64,000 bases of DNA. Origin: QNYZ01 sp964577615. Lineage in GTDB: Bacteria > Desulfobacterota > Desulfobacteria > Desulfobacterales > QNYZ01. The translations under genes were made by a program, and so were the position numbers. The stretch is taken from NCBI GenBank assembly GCA_964577615.1, contig CAZNZW010000001.1, positions 53,041 to 117,040 of the forward strand, written 5' to 3'. The notes below the pieces were generated by a model that did no database searches, was not told the origin of the DNA, and worked only from the letters and a program-made list of their open reading frames with translations. This document shows, piece by piece, positions 43,434-52,832 of the stretch; positions within the stretch are counted from its first letter, which is position 1; the number at the start of each line of letters is the position of its first letter.

Positions 43434-44249
43434 ATGCCTTCTTTTGCCGAAACAGCGGCCCTTAATCTGGATACGCTGAGGAAATCCACGCCGGTTGTGC
43501 ACGCCATTACCAATTTTGTCACCATGGGATGGGTGGCGGATGTGCTGGCGGCCGTGGGCGCTTCTCCCCTCATGGCCGATGCGCCCGATGAGGTCGAAGC
43601 GGCCGTGACGCTGGCCGATGCCCTGATCCTCAACCTGGGCACCCTCAACCCGGCCCGCCTCAATGTTATTCGGACGGCCGGCTTTCAGGCGGCGGCCCTG
43701 GGGCGGCCCGTTGTGCTCGATCCTGTGGGCGCCGGCGCGCTTTCGCCCCGCACCGAAGCGGCCCGGGCGCTCCTCGATGCGTTTCCGGTGCGGGTTCTGC
43801 GGGCCAACGCTTCGGAAATGATGGCCTTGACCGATCATACGGTCCGGTCCCGGGGAATGGATACGGCGCATCCGGTTGATGCGGCGCAGGCCATGGCCGG
43901 AGAACTGGCGGCCGGCTTGGGCCTGACCACCGTGGTCACCGGCGCCGAGGATCTGCTGACGACGGGACGCCGGTGGGGACGCATTGCAAACGGCCATGTA
44001 CGGATGGCGCGAGTGCCTGGCACCGGCTGTGCGGCCGGGGCGCTCATCGGCGCGTTTCTGGCTGTTGATCCTGATCCGTTTGCGGCGGCGCTGTCGGCCC
44101 TGGTCTGCCTTAACCTGGCCGGTGAAACGGCGGCCCGGAAAACAACGGGGGCCGGCAGTTTTAAGGTTGCCCTGATTGATGCACTGGATACCCTCACGCC
44201 GGCACAGGTTCGGCGGGACGCCCGGATAAACACAGGAGACAGCCCGTGA
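43434..44249 (+). CDS. thiM: Hydroxyethylthiazole kinase
   Basis: 271 residues from the ATG at 43434, giving normal length; 43407 is an alternative and 43347 lies inside the riboswitch platform. Motifs: VVHAITNFVTMGWVADVLAA at the N terminus, VLDPVGAGALSPRTEAA, and the anion-hole sequence VPGTGCAAGALIGAFLAV. It phosphorylates salvaged thiazole (HET) for thiamin phosphate synthesis. First gene of a TPP-regulated operon; its stop overlaps thiL. Confidence 0.92.
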   Translation: MPSFAETAALNLDTLRKSTPVVHAITNFVTMGWVADVLAAVGASPLMADAPDEVEAAVTLADALILNLGTLNPARLNVIRTAGFQAAALGRPVVLDPVGAGALSPRTEAARALLDAFPVRVLRANASEMMALTDHTVRSRGMDTAHPVDAAQAMAGELAAGLGLTTVVTGAEDLLTTGRRWGRIANGHVRMARVPGTGCAAGALIGAFLAVDPDPFAAALSALVCLNLAGETAARKTTGAGSFKVALIDALDTLTPAQVRRDARINTGDSP

Positions 44250-45274
44250 GCGCCACACTTAAAGACGTCGGCGAATTTGGATTGATCGAGCGGATTGCCG
44301 CCGGGTGCCGGATTCGCCCGCAGGGGGTCGTGCGGGGCATCGGCGATGACGCCGCCGCGGTGACGCCAGCCGGCGGCCTGCTTCTTCTGGCCACCGACCT
44401 GATGACCGAGGGAATCCATTTTCTGCGAGACACGACGTCGGCCGCCGATCTGGGCTACAAGGCGCTGGCGGCCAACCTCAGCGATATCGCCGCCATGGGG
44501 GGAACGGCCCGCGAAGCGCTCGTCAGCATCGCTGTTCCCGATGACTTCACGGTTGACTTCATCGAGGACCTCTACCGTGGCATGCTGTCTCTGGCGGCCG
44601 AACATCGTGTCAATATCATCGGCGGCGACACAACAGCGGCCCGGTCGGATCTCGTTGTCAGTATCACGGTCAGCGGGCACGTGGCCGAAGAACATCTGCT
44701 GCGCCGGGATCGGGCACAGGTGGGCGACATCATCTGTCTCACCGGATATCCCGGGGAAAGCCGGGCCGGACTCCATCTGCTTTTAAACCGGATCGGCGCA
44801 TTCGGGCCCGCCTTCGGCCATCTGCGCCGCCGTCACTGGCGGCCCCGGCCGCACCTGGCCGAGGGACACTGGCTGGGCCGCCACGACGAGGTGCATGCGG
44901 CCATTGATATCAGTGACGGCCTGGGTGCGGATCTGGGACATGTGGCCCGCCAAAGCGGCGTCGGCGCCCGGATCGATACTGCCGCGCTGCCCGTATCCCC
45001 GTCCCTGCGGATGTTTTGCCGCCGGTTTGGCATCGATCCGGTGGACACCATGCTTTCCGGCGGGGAGGATTATATCCTGCTCTGTACGGTGGCGGCCGGG
45101 GCGGCGGCCGCCCTGTGCGCCGATTTTGAAGAAACATTCAAGCGGCCGCTTTACCGGATCGGTGAAATCACCGGCAGCGGCAGCGTCGAACGGATGGATC
45201 CTGACGGCAGATCGACCGGCGTTTCTGCCCGTGGCTGGAACCATTTTCGAAAGGAGGCGTCCGATGGCGCTTGA
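44246..45274 (+). CDS. thiL: Thiamin-monophosphate kinase
   Basis: 342 residues from a GTG overlapping thiM. The ATP/Mg motif is GIGDDAAAVTP near residue 33, with ATDLMTEGIHF, NLSDIAAMGG, GGDTTAARSD and ISDGLGADLGH following. AIR-synthase-type fold. It makes TPP, the riboswitch ligand, from thiamin phosphate. The end overlaps thiD by 11 bp. Confidence 0.92.
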   Translation: MSATLKDVGEFGLIERIAAGCRIRPQGVVRGIGDDAAAVTPAGGLLLLATDLMTEGIHFLRDTTSAADLGYKALAANLSDIAAMGGTAREALVSIAVPDDFTVDFIEDLYRGMLSLAAEHRVNIIGGDTTAARSDLVVSITVSGHVAEEHLLRRDRAQVGDIICLTGYPGESRAGLHLLLNRIGAFGPAFGHLRRRHWRPRPHLAEGHWLGRHDEVHAAIDISDGLGADLGHVARQSGVGARIDTAALPVSPSLRMFCRRFGIDPVDTMLSGGEDYILLCTVAAGAAAALCADFEETFKRPLYRIGEITGSGSVERMDPDGRSTGVSARGWNHFRKEASDGA

Positions 45275-46121
45275 TAAAGAGAAAAAATCCAGGTCGCCGC
45301 GCGATTATCGCTGTCTGACCATTGCCGGTTCAGACAGCAGCGGCGGGGCCGGCATCCAGGCGGATCTGAAGACCTTCGGCGCGCTGGGATGCTACGGGAT
45401 GACGGCCATCACGGCATTAACAGCTCAGAATACCACCGGGGTGCGTGGCATTGAATGCGTGTCTCCGGATTTCGTGGGCGCGCAGATCCGGGCCGTTGTC
45501 GAGGATATCGGCGTGGATGCCGTCAAGATCGGCATGCTTTTTTCGGCGGAGATCGTTATTGGGGTGGCTGATAGTCTGCAGGCAGCCGGAATTGACAACA
45601 TCGTTCTGGACCCGGTCATGGTGGCTCAGAGCGGAGACCCGCTGGTCCGTGAAGATGCCGTTGAAGCGATTAAAACCCGCCTGATGCCGCTGGCCACGGT
45701 CGTGACACCCAATATTCCCGAAGCGGCGGTATTGACGGGCCGCCCGGCCACCGCCGATCTGGCGATGCGGCCGGCGGCCCGGGCCCTGGCCCAATGCGGC
45801 AGCCGGGCGGTGCTGATCAAGGCCGGCCACCTGAGCGGGCCGCGCAGCACGGACCTGCTTTACCTGGCAGCGGAAGACCGGTTTGTGGAAATCGACGGGC
45901 CGCGTATCGAGACAATAAATAACCATGGCACGGGCTGCACCCTGTCCTCGGCCATTGCCGCGTATCTGGCCCGGGGAGAAGCCATCGAAACAGCCGTGCG
46001 CCAGGCAAAAACGTATCTTCAGGGCGCTCTGGCGGCCGCGGCGGCCCGGCGGCTCGGTCACGGTCACGGCCCCGTGCATCACTACTACCGCCTCTGGGAT
46101 GAGCGGCCGGATAAGAGATGA
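45264..46121 (+). CDS. thiD: Hydroxymethylpyrimidine / phosphomethylpyrimidine kinase
   Basis: 285 residues behind AAGGAGG. Signatures: LTIAGSDSSGGAGIQADLKT at the N terminus, VLDPVMVAQSGDPL, VTPNIPEAAVLTG, and the catalytic NNHGTGCTLSSAIAAYLARG. It phosphorylates HMP twice to HMP-PP. Together with the importer genes after it, this makes a pyrimidine salvage route. No ThiE domain is fused, and no thiE is seen in the window. Confidence 0.94.
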   Translation: MALDKEKKSRSPRDYRCLTIAGSDSSGGAGIQADLKTFGALGCYGMTAITALTAQNTTGVRGIECVSPDFVGAQIRAVVEDIGVDAVKIGMLFSAEIVIGVADSLQAAGIDNIVLDPVMVAQSGDPLVREDAVEAIKTRLMPLATVVTPNIPEAAVLTGRPATADLAMRPAARALAQCGSRAVLIKAGHLSGPRSTDLLYLAAEDRFVEIDGPRIETINNHGTGCTLSSAIAAYLARGEAIETAVRQAKTYLQGALAAAAARRLGHGHGPVHHYYRLWDERPDKR

Positions 46122-46134
46122 AATTGGCCCGACA

Positions 46135-46920
46135 ATGACTTCCCGCACCCAGACGAACGCCGCCAGAGAAACCGTGGCCGGACCTGCCCCGGTCCCCACA
46201 GTGGTACTGAAGGATGTTTCTTTTTCCTTTGGCGGCACCCATATCTTTGACTCTCTCGATATCACGCTCCCCGGTGGCACCTGGACCTGCCTGCTGGGGC
46301 CCAGCGGCGCGGGAAAATCGACCCTGCTGCGGCTGATTTCCGGCAGTCTCACCCCCCATGCCGGCACCATTACCTTTGATGACCGGCCCCGCAAAAAACG
46401 AACCGTCGCCTGGATGGCCCAGAAGGATATGCTCCTGCCCTGGCTGACGGTGGAAGAAAACGTATGGCTTGGCGCCCGCCTGCGCGGTGAGGTGACGGCC
46501 GATCTGCGGGACCGGGCCCGGGGGCTCATCGATGCCGCCGGTCTGGCCGGATACGAAAAGCGGCTGCCGGCGGCGCTTTCCGGCGGCATGTGCCAGCGGG
46601 TCGCGTTGCTGCGGACCCTGATGGAAGATCGTCCGGTCATTCTGATGGACGAGCCGTTTTCCGCCCTGGACGCCTTGACCCGGATGAAGCTGCAGGACCT
46701 GGCCGCCGACCTGGTTGGCCGGGCGACCGTGCTGCTCGTGACGCATGACCCGCTGGAAGCCCTGCGCCTGGGCCATCATATCCATGTGCTGACCGGTCCA
46801 CCGGCAGTTGTCGTACCGGCCCGGGTCCCGGCATCTTCCCCGCCCCGCCGCCCGGCCGACCCGACCGTGCTCGAGCTGCATGCCTCGCTTCTCAGCCGCC
46901 TGATGGGAGATGCGGCATGA
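46135..46920 (+). CDS. thiZ: ABC importer ATPase, probably for the thiamin pyrimidine precursor
   Basis: 261 residues. Walker A GPSGAGKST, Q loop WMAQKDMLLPW, signature LSGGMCQRVALLRTL, Walker B ILMDEPFSALDALTR and switch His in VTHDP. It belongs to the taurine/nitrate/HMP subfamily. The position between thiD and the permease, in a TPP-riboswitch operon, supports the HMP assignment (ThiXYZ). The TGA overlaps the next ATG. Confidence 0.85.
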   Translation: MTSRTQTNAARETVAGPAPVPTVVLKDVSFSFGGTHIFDSLDITLPGGTWTCLLGPSGAGKSTLLRLISGSLTPHAGTITFDDRPRKKRTVAWMAQKDMLLPWLTVEENVWLGARLRGEVTADLRDRARGLIDAAGLAGYEKRLPAALSGGMCQRVALLRTLMEDRPVILMDEPFSALDALTRMKLQDLAADLVGRATVLLVTHDPLEALRLGHHIHVLTGPPAVVVPARVPASSPPRRPADPTVLELHASLLSRLMGDAA

Positions 46921-47690
46921 TGCCCGGTGCCCGGCCGGTAATTTTTCGTCTGGTGATACTGGCGGCCGGACTGGCCGGGATCTGGCAGCTGATCGTATGG
47001 GGGTCCGGAGTGCCGCCCTATATCCTTCCCGGTCCGCTGCGGGTATTGCAGGCCTTTTACGCCCATGCCGGTATCCTGTGGACCCATGCGCTTGTCACCG
47101 GAATGGAAATTGTGGCGGGACTGATCATCGGCACCGGGGTCGGCGCGGCCGGCGCCCTGTTGATGACGGCGTTTCAGCCGGTGAAACGCTGGCTCCTTCC
47201 CGTGCTGGTAATCAGCCAGGCCATCCCGGTGTTTGCACTGGCGCCGCTGCTCGTCCTCTGGTTCGGGTACGGCGTTGGCTCCAAAATTGCCATGGCCGTG
47301 ATGATTATTTTTTTTCCGGTGACGGCCGCCTTTTTTGACGGTCTGCGGCAGACCCGGCCGGAATGGCTGGAACTGGCCCGGGTCATGGATGCGCCGGCCG
47401 GCGCCGTTTTGCGGCAGATTCGCATGCCGGCGGCGCTGCCGGCGTTTGCCTCGGGCCTGCGCGTGGCCACTGCCGTCGCGCCCATCGGCGCGGTGGTTGG
47501 CGAGTGGGTCGGGGCCAGCCGGGGACTGGGGTTTTATATGCTTCACGCCAACGCCCGCATGCAGACCGACCTGATGTTTGCCGCGCTGGCGGTACTGGCC
47601 GTTCTGGCATGGGGACTTTATTTCACGGTGGACCGGCTCATGCTGCGCCTGGTTTACTGGCAAAAAGACCTGGAAAAGGAATCGGAATAA
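46917..47690 (+). CDS. thiX: ABC importer permease, probably for the thiamin pyrimidine precursor
   Basis: 257 residues, about six membrane segments. The EAA loop that docks the ATPase is ELARVMDAPAGAVLRQIRMP. SsuC/TauC/ThiX family. It overlaps both neighbours by a few bases. Confidence 0.85.
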   Translation: MMPGARPVIFRLVILAAGLAGIWQLIVWGSGVPPYILPGPLRVLQAFYAHAGILWTHALVTGMEIVAGLIIGTGVGAAGALLMTAFQPVKRWLLPVLVISQAIPVFALAPLLVLWFGYGVGSKIAMAVMIIFFPVTAAFFDGLRQTRPEWLELARVMDAPAGAVLRQIRMPAALPAFASGLRVATAVAPIGAVVGEWVGASRGLGFYMLHANARMQTDLMFAALAVLAVLAWGLYFTVDRLMLRLVYWQKDLEKESE

Positions 47691-48682
47691 TGAAAATAAT
47701 GAAGGTCGTATCCATTAAAAAAATGATGTGTCATCTGGGAATCTGTCTGCTGCTGGCTGCCAGCCTGGCGGCGCCGGCCATGGGCGGGACCCCGGGCGCG
47801 GCCCGGCAGCCGGTGACTGTTCTGCTCGACTGGTTCGTCAACCCGGATCACGCCCCGCTGTTCGTGGCACTGGAAAAAGGCTTTTTCAGAGATCAGGGCC
47901 TGGATGTGACCTTCATCGCCCCGGCCAACCCTAATGATCCTCCGAAACTGGTGGCGGCGGGCAAGGCGGATCTGGCCGTTTCCTATCAGTATCAGCACCA
48001 CCTCCAGGTGGCCGAGGGACTGCCCGTGACCCGGGTGGCGACGCTGGTGGCCACCCCCCTCAATTGTCTGGTTGTGCTGGCCGACGGAGGTATCCGCACG
48101 CTGGCGGATCTGAAGGGCAAAACCATCGGATACTCCGTGGGCGGATTTGAAACCGTTCTGCTCAAGGTCATGCTGGCGCGGGCCGGCCTGACGCTGGACG
48201 ATGTACACCTGGTCAATGTCAACTTCTCCCTTTCTCCGTCGCTTCTGTCGGGCAAGACCGATGCGGTCATCGGCGCATTCCGCAATTTTGAACTGAATCA
48301 GATGGCGCTTGAAGGCCGGCCCGGGCGCGCTTTTTTTGTAGAAGAACATGGGATCCCTCCTTACGACGAACTGATTCTGATCAGCCGCCGGGACCGGGCC
48401 GGCGATCCGATGGTGCGCCGATTCGTTGACGCGCTGGAAGCCGGGGTCCAGTTCATGGTCAACCATCCAGATGAGAGCTGGCGGCTTTTCATCCGTGGGC
48501 GAAAAGATCTGGATGACGAACTCAACCGGCGGGCCTGGGCAAACACCCTGCCGCGGTTTGCCCTGCGACCCGGCGCCCTGGACCGGCACCGTTATCGCCG
48601 CTTTGCCCGCTTTCTTAAAAAAGAAGGCCTGATCAAGACCCTGCCGCCCCTGGAAAAATACGCGGTCGAGGTCGGCCGCTGA
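47690..48682 (+). CDS. thiY: HMP-type substrate-binding protein of the ABC importer
   Basis: 330 residues with a signal peptide (cleavage near residue 31). It is of the NMT1/THI5-like fold: VTVLLDWFVNPDHAPLFVAL at the N terminus, IGYSVGGFETVLLKVMLARA and DAVIGAFRNFE. The LDWxxNxxHA motif is typical of formylaminopyrimidine/HMP-binding ThiY. It captures the pyrimidine in the periplasm. Last gene of the operon; a terminator follows. Confidence 0.87.
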   Translation: MKIMKVVSIKKMMCHLGICLLLAASLAAPAMGGTPGAARQPVTVLLDWFVNPDHAPLFVALEKGFFRDQGLDVTFIAPANPNDPPKLVAAGKADLAVSYQYQHHLQVAEGLPVTRVATLVATPLNCLVVLADGGIRTLADLKGKTIGYSVGGFETVLLKVMLARAGLTLDDVHLVNVNFSLSPSLLSGKTDAVIGAFRNFELNQMALEGRPGRAFFVEEHGIPPYDELILISRRDRAGDPMVRRFVDALEAGVQFMVNHPDESWRLFIRGRKDLDDELNRRAWANTLPRFALRPGALDRHRYRRFARFLKKEGLIKTLPPLEKYAVEVGR

Positions 48683-48746
48683 TCTTTTCTGTCGTGCCGG
48701 TAATCTGTCAATATCTGCAGCGGACGGCCATCTGCCGTGCTTTCAG

Positions 48747-48773
48747 GCGGTTAGCGGGAAACCGCGTTTTTCT
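48747..48773 (+). terminator. Intrinsic terminator after the thi operon
   Basis: GCGGTT (48747-48752) pairs with AACCGC (48760-48765) around a 7-nt loop, followed by GTTTTTCTTT. The stem is short but well placed, 65 bp after thiY. Confidence 0.5.
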
Positions 48774-48817
48774 TTATATATTGCGTTATTTTTTTCTTGA
48801 CATACAATATCTTGTAT
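48771..48817 (+). promoter_or_regulatory. Paired NrdR-like boxes over the nrdJ promoter
   Basis: TCTTTATATATTGCGT (48771-48786) and ATACAATATCTTGTAT (48802-48817) match the 16-bp NrdR consensus at 12 and 13 positions by my count. They start exactly 31 bp apart, the usual three-turn spacing of NrdR pairs. A promoter with TTGCGT (48781-48786) and TACAAT (48803-48808), 16 bp apart, lies inside them, so bound NrdR would block transcription. Confidence 0.75.
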
Positions 48818-48938
48818 GAAACACACACAGAGCGATTACATCCAACCCGATACCATCATGGCATCAACCGGACGGCAGTTTCTTAGCGGCGCTTTCAAGA
48901 TCAGGGGCAAATTCAAACAGGAACAGGAGCGGATTCGA

Positions 48939-51437
48939 ATGGGGAGCAAGGGGAAAATTCTGATTACAGACGAGGGGACGTACGACCTGAATGCGGTTTT
49001 GTGGGATGACAATCGGTTTTCCGAACTGCTCACCCGGGAAAATCCCATCGACATGGACCAGGCCATGGACATCAGCCGGTTCATGCGGGCCCAGATCGAC
49101 AAAATGGAGTTCGGGACCATCACCCTGTCCGTAATCGAAAAGATGATCGAAGCCAAATTGATGGAATACGGCATCACCAAAGCCTCCCCGGTGCGCCTGG
49201 ACAAATCTCTCTTTGTCAACGGCGGCCTGTCCCTGTCGGACAATGCCGTCACGGTGCTGGATCGGCGGTATCTCAAAAAGGATGGCGACGGGAAAGTGAT
49301 CGAAACGGCCGAGCAGATGTTCCGGCGGGTGGCCCGCCACATTGCCGGCGCGGAACGGATTTTTGGCGAAGAAGAAGAAAAGGCCGCCGAGATCGAGGCG
49401 GCCTTTTTCAAAATGATGACCGATCTGGACTTTTTACCCAATTCACCGACCTTGATGAACGCCGGCCGGGAACTGGGCCAGCTGGCGGCCTGTTTTGTGT
49501 TGCCGGTCGAAGACAGCATGGAGGGCATTTTTGATTCGCTCAAAAATGCCGCCCTGATCCATAAATCCGGCGGCGGCACCGGTTTCTCCTTTTCCCGCCT
49601 GCGTCCCAAAAAAAGCCGGGTGGGCACCACGGGCGGCGTGGCGTCCGGTCCGGTTTCGTTTATGCGGATATTCAATACGGCCACCGAACAGGTGAAGCAG
49701 GGCGGCACCCGCCGGGGCGCCAATATGGCCATTCTACGGGTGGACCATCCGGATATCGAGGAATTTATCGATTGCAAGAAAGCCCATCACGAACTGAACA
49801 ATTTCAATATTTCGGTCGGGATCACCGAGGCGTTCATGCAGGCAGCGAAAAAAAACGAGCCCTACGATCTTATTGATCCCCGGGACGGGCGTAAAGCCGG
49901 TCAGCTTGATGCGGCGGCGCTGTACCAGAAACTCATCGACAGTGCCTGGGACAGCGGGGACCCGGGCATTGTTTTCCTCGACCGGATCAACCGGGACAAC
50001 CCCACGCCGGCCATCGGGCAGATCGAAAGTACCAATCCCTGCGGCGAGCAGCCGCTGCTGCCCATGGAAGCCTGCAATCTCGGATCCATCAATCTCGCCC
50101 GGTTTGTGAAGGCCACAGACAATGGCCCGGCATTGGATTTTGACGCCCTGGCCGAAACGGTTCATCTGGCCGTCCGGTTTCTTGATGATACCATCGAGGT
50201 GGCCAAATACCCCCTGCCCGAAATCACGAAGATGGTGCGCGGCAATCGCAAGATTGGCCTGGGCGTCATGGGATTTGCCGATTTGCTTTTCCAGCTGGGG
50301 GTTTCCTATAATTCCGAAGCCGGTCTTGAAACCGCCGAAACAGTGATGGAATTTATTCAAACGGAATCCCACAAGGCTTCCCGCCGGCTGGCCAAAAAAC
50401 GCGGCGCCTTTGATAACGTCGGCAAAAGTATCTATAAAAACAGCAAGGGCAAGATGCCCCGCAATGCCACCACGACCACTATTGCGCCCACGGGGACCCT
50501 AAGTATCATTGCCGGGTGTTCCAGTGGCATCGAGCCGCTGTTCGCCTTGAGCTTTGTGCGCAACGTCATGGATAACGATGCCCTGCTGGAAGTGAATCCG
50601 TATTTTGAAAAAGTGGCCCGGGAACGGGGATTTTACAGCCGGGAACTGATGGATGCGATCGCCGCTCACGGGACGATTCATCAGATGGCCGATATTCCCC
50701 AGGATGTACGTGATGTCTTTGTGACGGCCCATGACATTTCTTCGGAATGGCATATCCGCATGCAGGCCGCGTTCCAGAAGTATACGGATAACGCGGTTTC
50801 CAAAACAGTCAACCTGCCGAGGGACGCCACCGTAAAAGACGTGGAAAAGGTGTACGATCTTGCGTATGAGCTGGCCTGTAAAGGCGTGACCATTTACCGG
50901 GATGGCAGCAAGGAAAATCAGGTGCTGTCGTTTTCCGGCACCGATGCTGAAATGGCCGATGCCAGCTTTATGGCGGCGGTCAAGGATCGCCCTGAAACTT
51001 TGGAAGGATTTACCACCCGTGTCAAAACCGGTCTGGGCCAGCTTTACGTGACCGTGACCGAATATGCGGGTCAGCCGTTTGAGGTTTTTGCCACCATCGG
51101 CAAATCCGGCCGGTCCACCACGGCCAAGACCGAGGCCATTGGCCGCCTGGTGTCGCTGGCGCTGCGGTCCGGCATCCGGGCGGAGGAAATCGTCAACCAG
51201 CTCAAGGGGATTGGCGGCGAACATCCGGTGTTTCAGGAAGGGGGGCTGGTGCTTTCCATTCCGGATGCGATCGCCCGGGTACTGGACAATCGATATTTAA
51301 AAGAAAAGGCCACCGGTGCCGGCGGCAAGGGCGGCAATACTCTCATGGGAGAAACCTGCCCTGAATGCGGGAATACGATCAGTTTCGAAGAAGGGTGCAT
51401 GACCTGCCATTTCTGCGGTTTTTCAAAATGTGCCTGA
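48939..51437 (+). CDS. nrdJ: Class II (adenosylcobalamin-dependent) ribonucleotide reductase
   Basis: 832 residues from the ATG with AGGAG nine bases upstream. An in-frame ATG at 48816 would add 41 residues but lies inside the NrdR box and at the predicted transcription start. The catalytic domain shows LPNSPTLMNAGRELGQLAAC, SGGGTGFSFSRLRP, the finger-loop region STNPCGEQPLLPMEACNLGS and APTGTLSIIAGCSSGIEP. The C terminus has the zinc/redox tail CPECGNTISFEEGCMTCHFC. It makes deoxynucleotides without oxygen, using B12. Confidence 0.93.
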   Translation: MGSKGKILITDEGTYDLNAVLWDDNRFSELLTRENPIDMDQAMDISRFMRAQIDKMEFGTITLSVIEKMIEAKLMEYGITKASPVRLDKSLFVNGGLSLSDNAVTVLDRRYLKKDGDGKVIETAEQMFRRVARHIAGAERIFGEEEEKAAEIEAAFFKMMTDLDFLPNSPTLMNAGRELGQLAACFVLPVEDSMEGIFDSLKNAALIHKSGGGTGFSFSRLRPKKSRVGTTGGVASGPVSFMRIFNTATEQVKQGGTRRGANMAILRVDHPDIEEFIDCKKAHHELNNFNISVGITEAFMQAAKKNEPYDLIDPRDGRKAGQLDAAALYQKLIDSAWDSGDPGIVFLDRINRDNPTPAIGQIESTNPCGEQPLLPMEACNLGSINLARFVKATDNGPALDFDALAETVHLAVRFLDDTIEVAKYPLPEITKMVRGNRKIGLGVMGFADLLFQLGVSYNSEAGLETAETVMEFIQTESHKASRRLAKKRGAFDNVGKSIYKNSKGKMPRNATTTTIAPTGTLSIIAGCSSGIEPLFALSFVRNVMDNDALLEVNPYFEKVARERGFYSRELMDAIAAHGTIHQMADIPQDVRDVFVTAHDISSEWHIRMQAAFQKYTDNAVSKTVNLPRDATVKDVEKVYDLAYELACKGVTIYRDGSKENQVLSFSGTDAEMADASFMAAVKDRPETLEGFTTRVKTGLGQLYVTVTEYAGQPFEVFATIGKSGRSTTAKTEAIGRLVSLALRSGIRAEEIVNQLKGIGGEHPVFQEGGLVLSIPDAIARVLDNRYLKEKATGAGGKGGNTLMGETCPECGNTISFEEGCMTCHFCGFSKCA

Positions 51438-51541
51438 AAATGCAAAAAGTCGTATCCGGTGGCTGACCGCTGTTTTTTTCGCAATGGTAAAAAAGGATCG
51501 TTGATGTTAAAATACGATCCATCTGGCTATGGAGCCTGACG

Positions 51542-52129
51542 ATGAAAAGTAAGTTAACCTTAATGCTGACAGGAGTTATTTTAATGGTATTATTTGCATT
51601 GCCGTCCGATAGCCCGGCCGACACTGACAAGGTGCATGTGGCTCTGACCACGAACAAGGGGACATTTGAGCTGGAACTTTACCCGGACAAGGCCCCGCAG
51701 ACGGTCGCCAATTTTGTGGAATATGTGAAAGCCGGTTATTTTGACGGCACCATTTTTCACCGGGTGATCAAAGGTTTCATGATTCAGGGTGGCGGGATGA
51801 CCGAGAAAATGCAGGACAAGCCAGGGCGAAAACCGATCAAGAATGAAGCGGATAACGGCTTGAAAAATTTGCGCGGCACGGTTGCCATGGCGCGTACCAT
51901 GGATCCGGATTCAGCCACTTCCCAGTTTTTCGTCAACACGGTGGACAATGCGTTTCTTGATTTTAAGGCCAAAAACGCACAAGGGTGGGGATACTGTGTC
52001 TTTGGCAAGGTGGTCAAGGGGATGGATGTTGTTGATGCCATCGAAGCGGAAGCCACCACGACCAAGTCCGGTCATCAGGATGTGCCGGTGAATACGATTC
52101 TCATTGAAAAAGTAGTGGTTCTGCCCTGA
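51542..52129 (+). CDS. Exported cyclophilin-type peptidyl-prolyl isomerase
   Basis: 195 residues with a signal peptide (residues 1-26, ending SPA-D). Cyclophilin core: TIFHRVIKGFMIQGGGM with the catalytic Arg, VAMARTMDPDSATSQFFVN and WGYCVFGKVVKGMDVVDAIE. It assists folding in the periplasm. It follows nrdJ by about 100 bp with a weak hairpin and T-run between (51457-51479), so it is probably separate. Confidence 0.92.
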   Translation: MKSKLTLMLTGVILMVLFALPSDSPADTDKVHVALTTNKGTFELELYPDKAPQTVANFVEYVKAGYFDGTIFHRVIKGFMIQGGGMTEKMQDKPGRKPIKNEADNGLKNLRGTVAMARTMDPDSATSQFFVNTVDNAFLDFKAKNAQGWGYCVFGKVVKGMDVVDAIEAEATTTKSGHQDVPVNTILIEKVVVLP

Positions 52130-52180
52130 GTCCGGTGAGGCGCGGCGCCGTTTGAAGCGGTAAATGACTTGAAGAATTGA

Positions 52181-52210
52181 AGGCGTACGATGATTTGTGC
52201 GCCTTTTTTT
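52181..52210 (+). terminator. Intrinsic terminator after the cyclophilin gene
   Basis: AGGCGTAC (52181-52188) pairs with GTGCGCCT (52197-52204) through one mismatch or wobble pair around an 8-nt loop, running into seven T (52204-52210). Confidence 0.75.
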
Positions 52211-52241
52211 CGTTGGATTGTCGGAGAGATGGCCAGTCAGG

Positions 52242-52640
52242 TCAGGGGATAACGACCGGCTCAAGCCCCTCCAGCTTAACCAGCTGATGATATTCCTTCC
52301 GGACGTCCTGCAGTTGCGACATGATTTTAACTGAGCGGGAAAATACCTTGTAACAGATGGATTCTTCCGGGGCAAAGCCAACATGAATAAACTGGAGGCC
52401 AACGCCGTTTATCGTATCTTCAGCTTTGTGATGGACATACCCCTTGAGCAAAACCGGCCCGACCACGGGAAGATCAATGATCAGGTCGACGCGGCCCTTT
52501 TTTTCCAGCTTGGCGCCCACACGGACAAAACATCCATCCAGAGAAAGATTGGAAACACGTCCTTTCAGGTCCAGTTCCGGAAAGTATGCTTCCAGGTAAA
52601 CCGCAAGCCTGAGGCTTTTTCGTCGTTCCACATCGGTCAT
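52242..52640 (-). CDS. PilZ-domain protein
   Basis: 132 residues. The c-di-GMP-binding signature is seen as an N-terminal RRKSLR (the RxxxR) and NLSLDGCFVRVG (the D/NxSxxG) about 25 residues later. A beta-barrel follows (VDLIIDLPVVGPVLLKGYVH, GVGLQFIHVGF). A C-terminal helix (VKIMSQLQDVRKEYHQLV) completes it. As a single domain it is a probable c-di-GMP effector for motility or envelope; the target is unknown. GGAG lies upstream of the ATG. Confidence 0.85.
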   Translation of the reverse strand: MTDVERRKSLRLAVYLEAYFPELDLKGRVSNLSLDGCFVRVGAKLEKKGRVDLIIDLPVVGPVLLKGYVHHKAEDTINGVGLQFIHVGFAPEESICYKVFSRSVKIMSQLQDVRKEYHQLVKLEGLEPVVIP

Positions 52641-52832
52641 GTTATTTCTCCTGTGCCGGGGCAGGGCGCCATTGCGTTAAAGATATTAAAAAATGATATT
52701 TATTCTTTGCGTATCGACCGTACTAAATACAATAATTGATCTGTCAGGTCAAGCGAAAAACGGCTAAGTACCTAAAGAGATAAACAAACCGATTGCGCGA
52801 TGTGACTATCTGTTTTTCTTCCTGTTTGTTGG

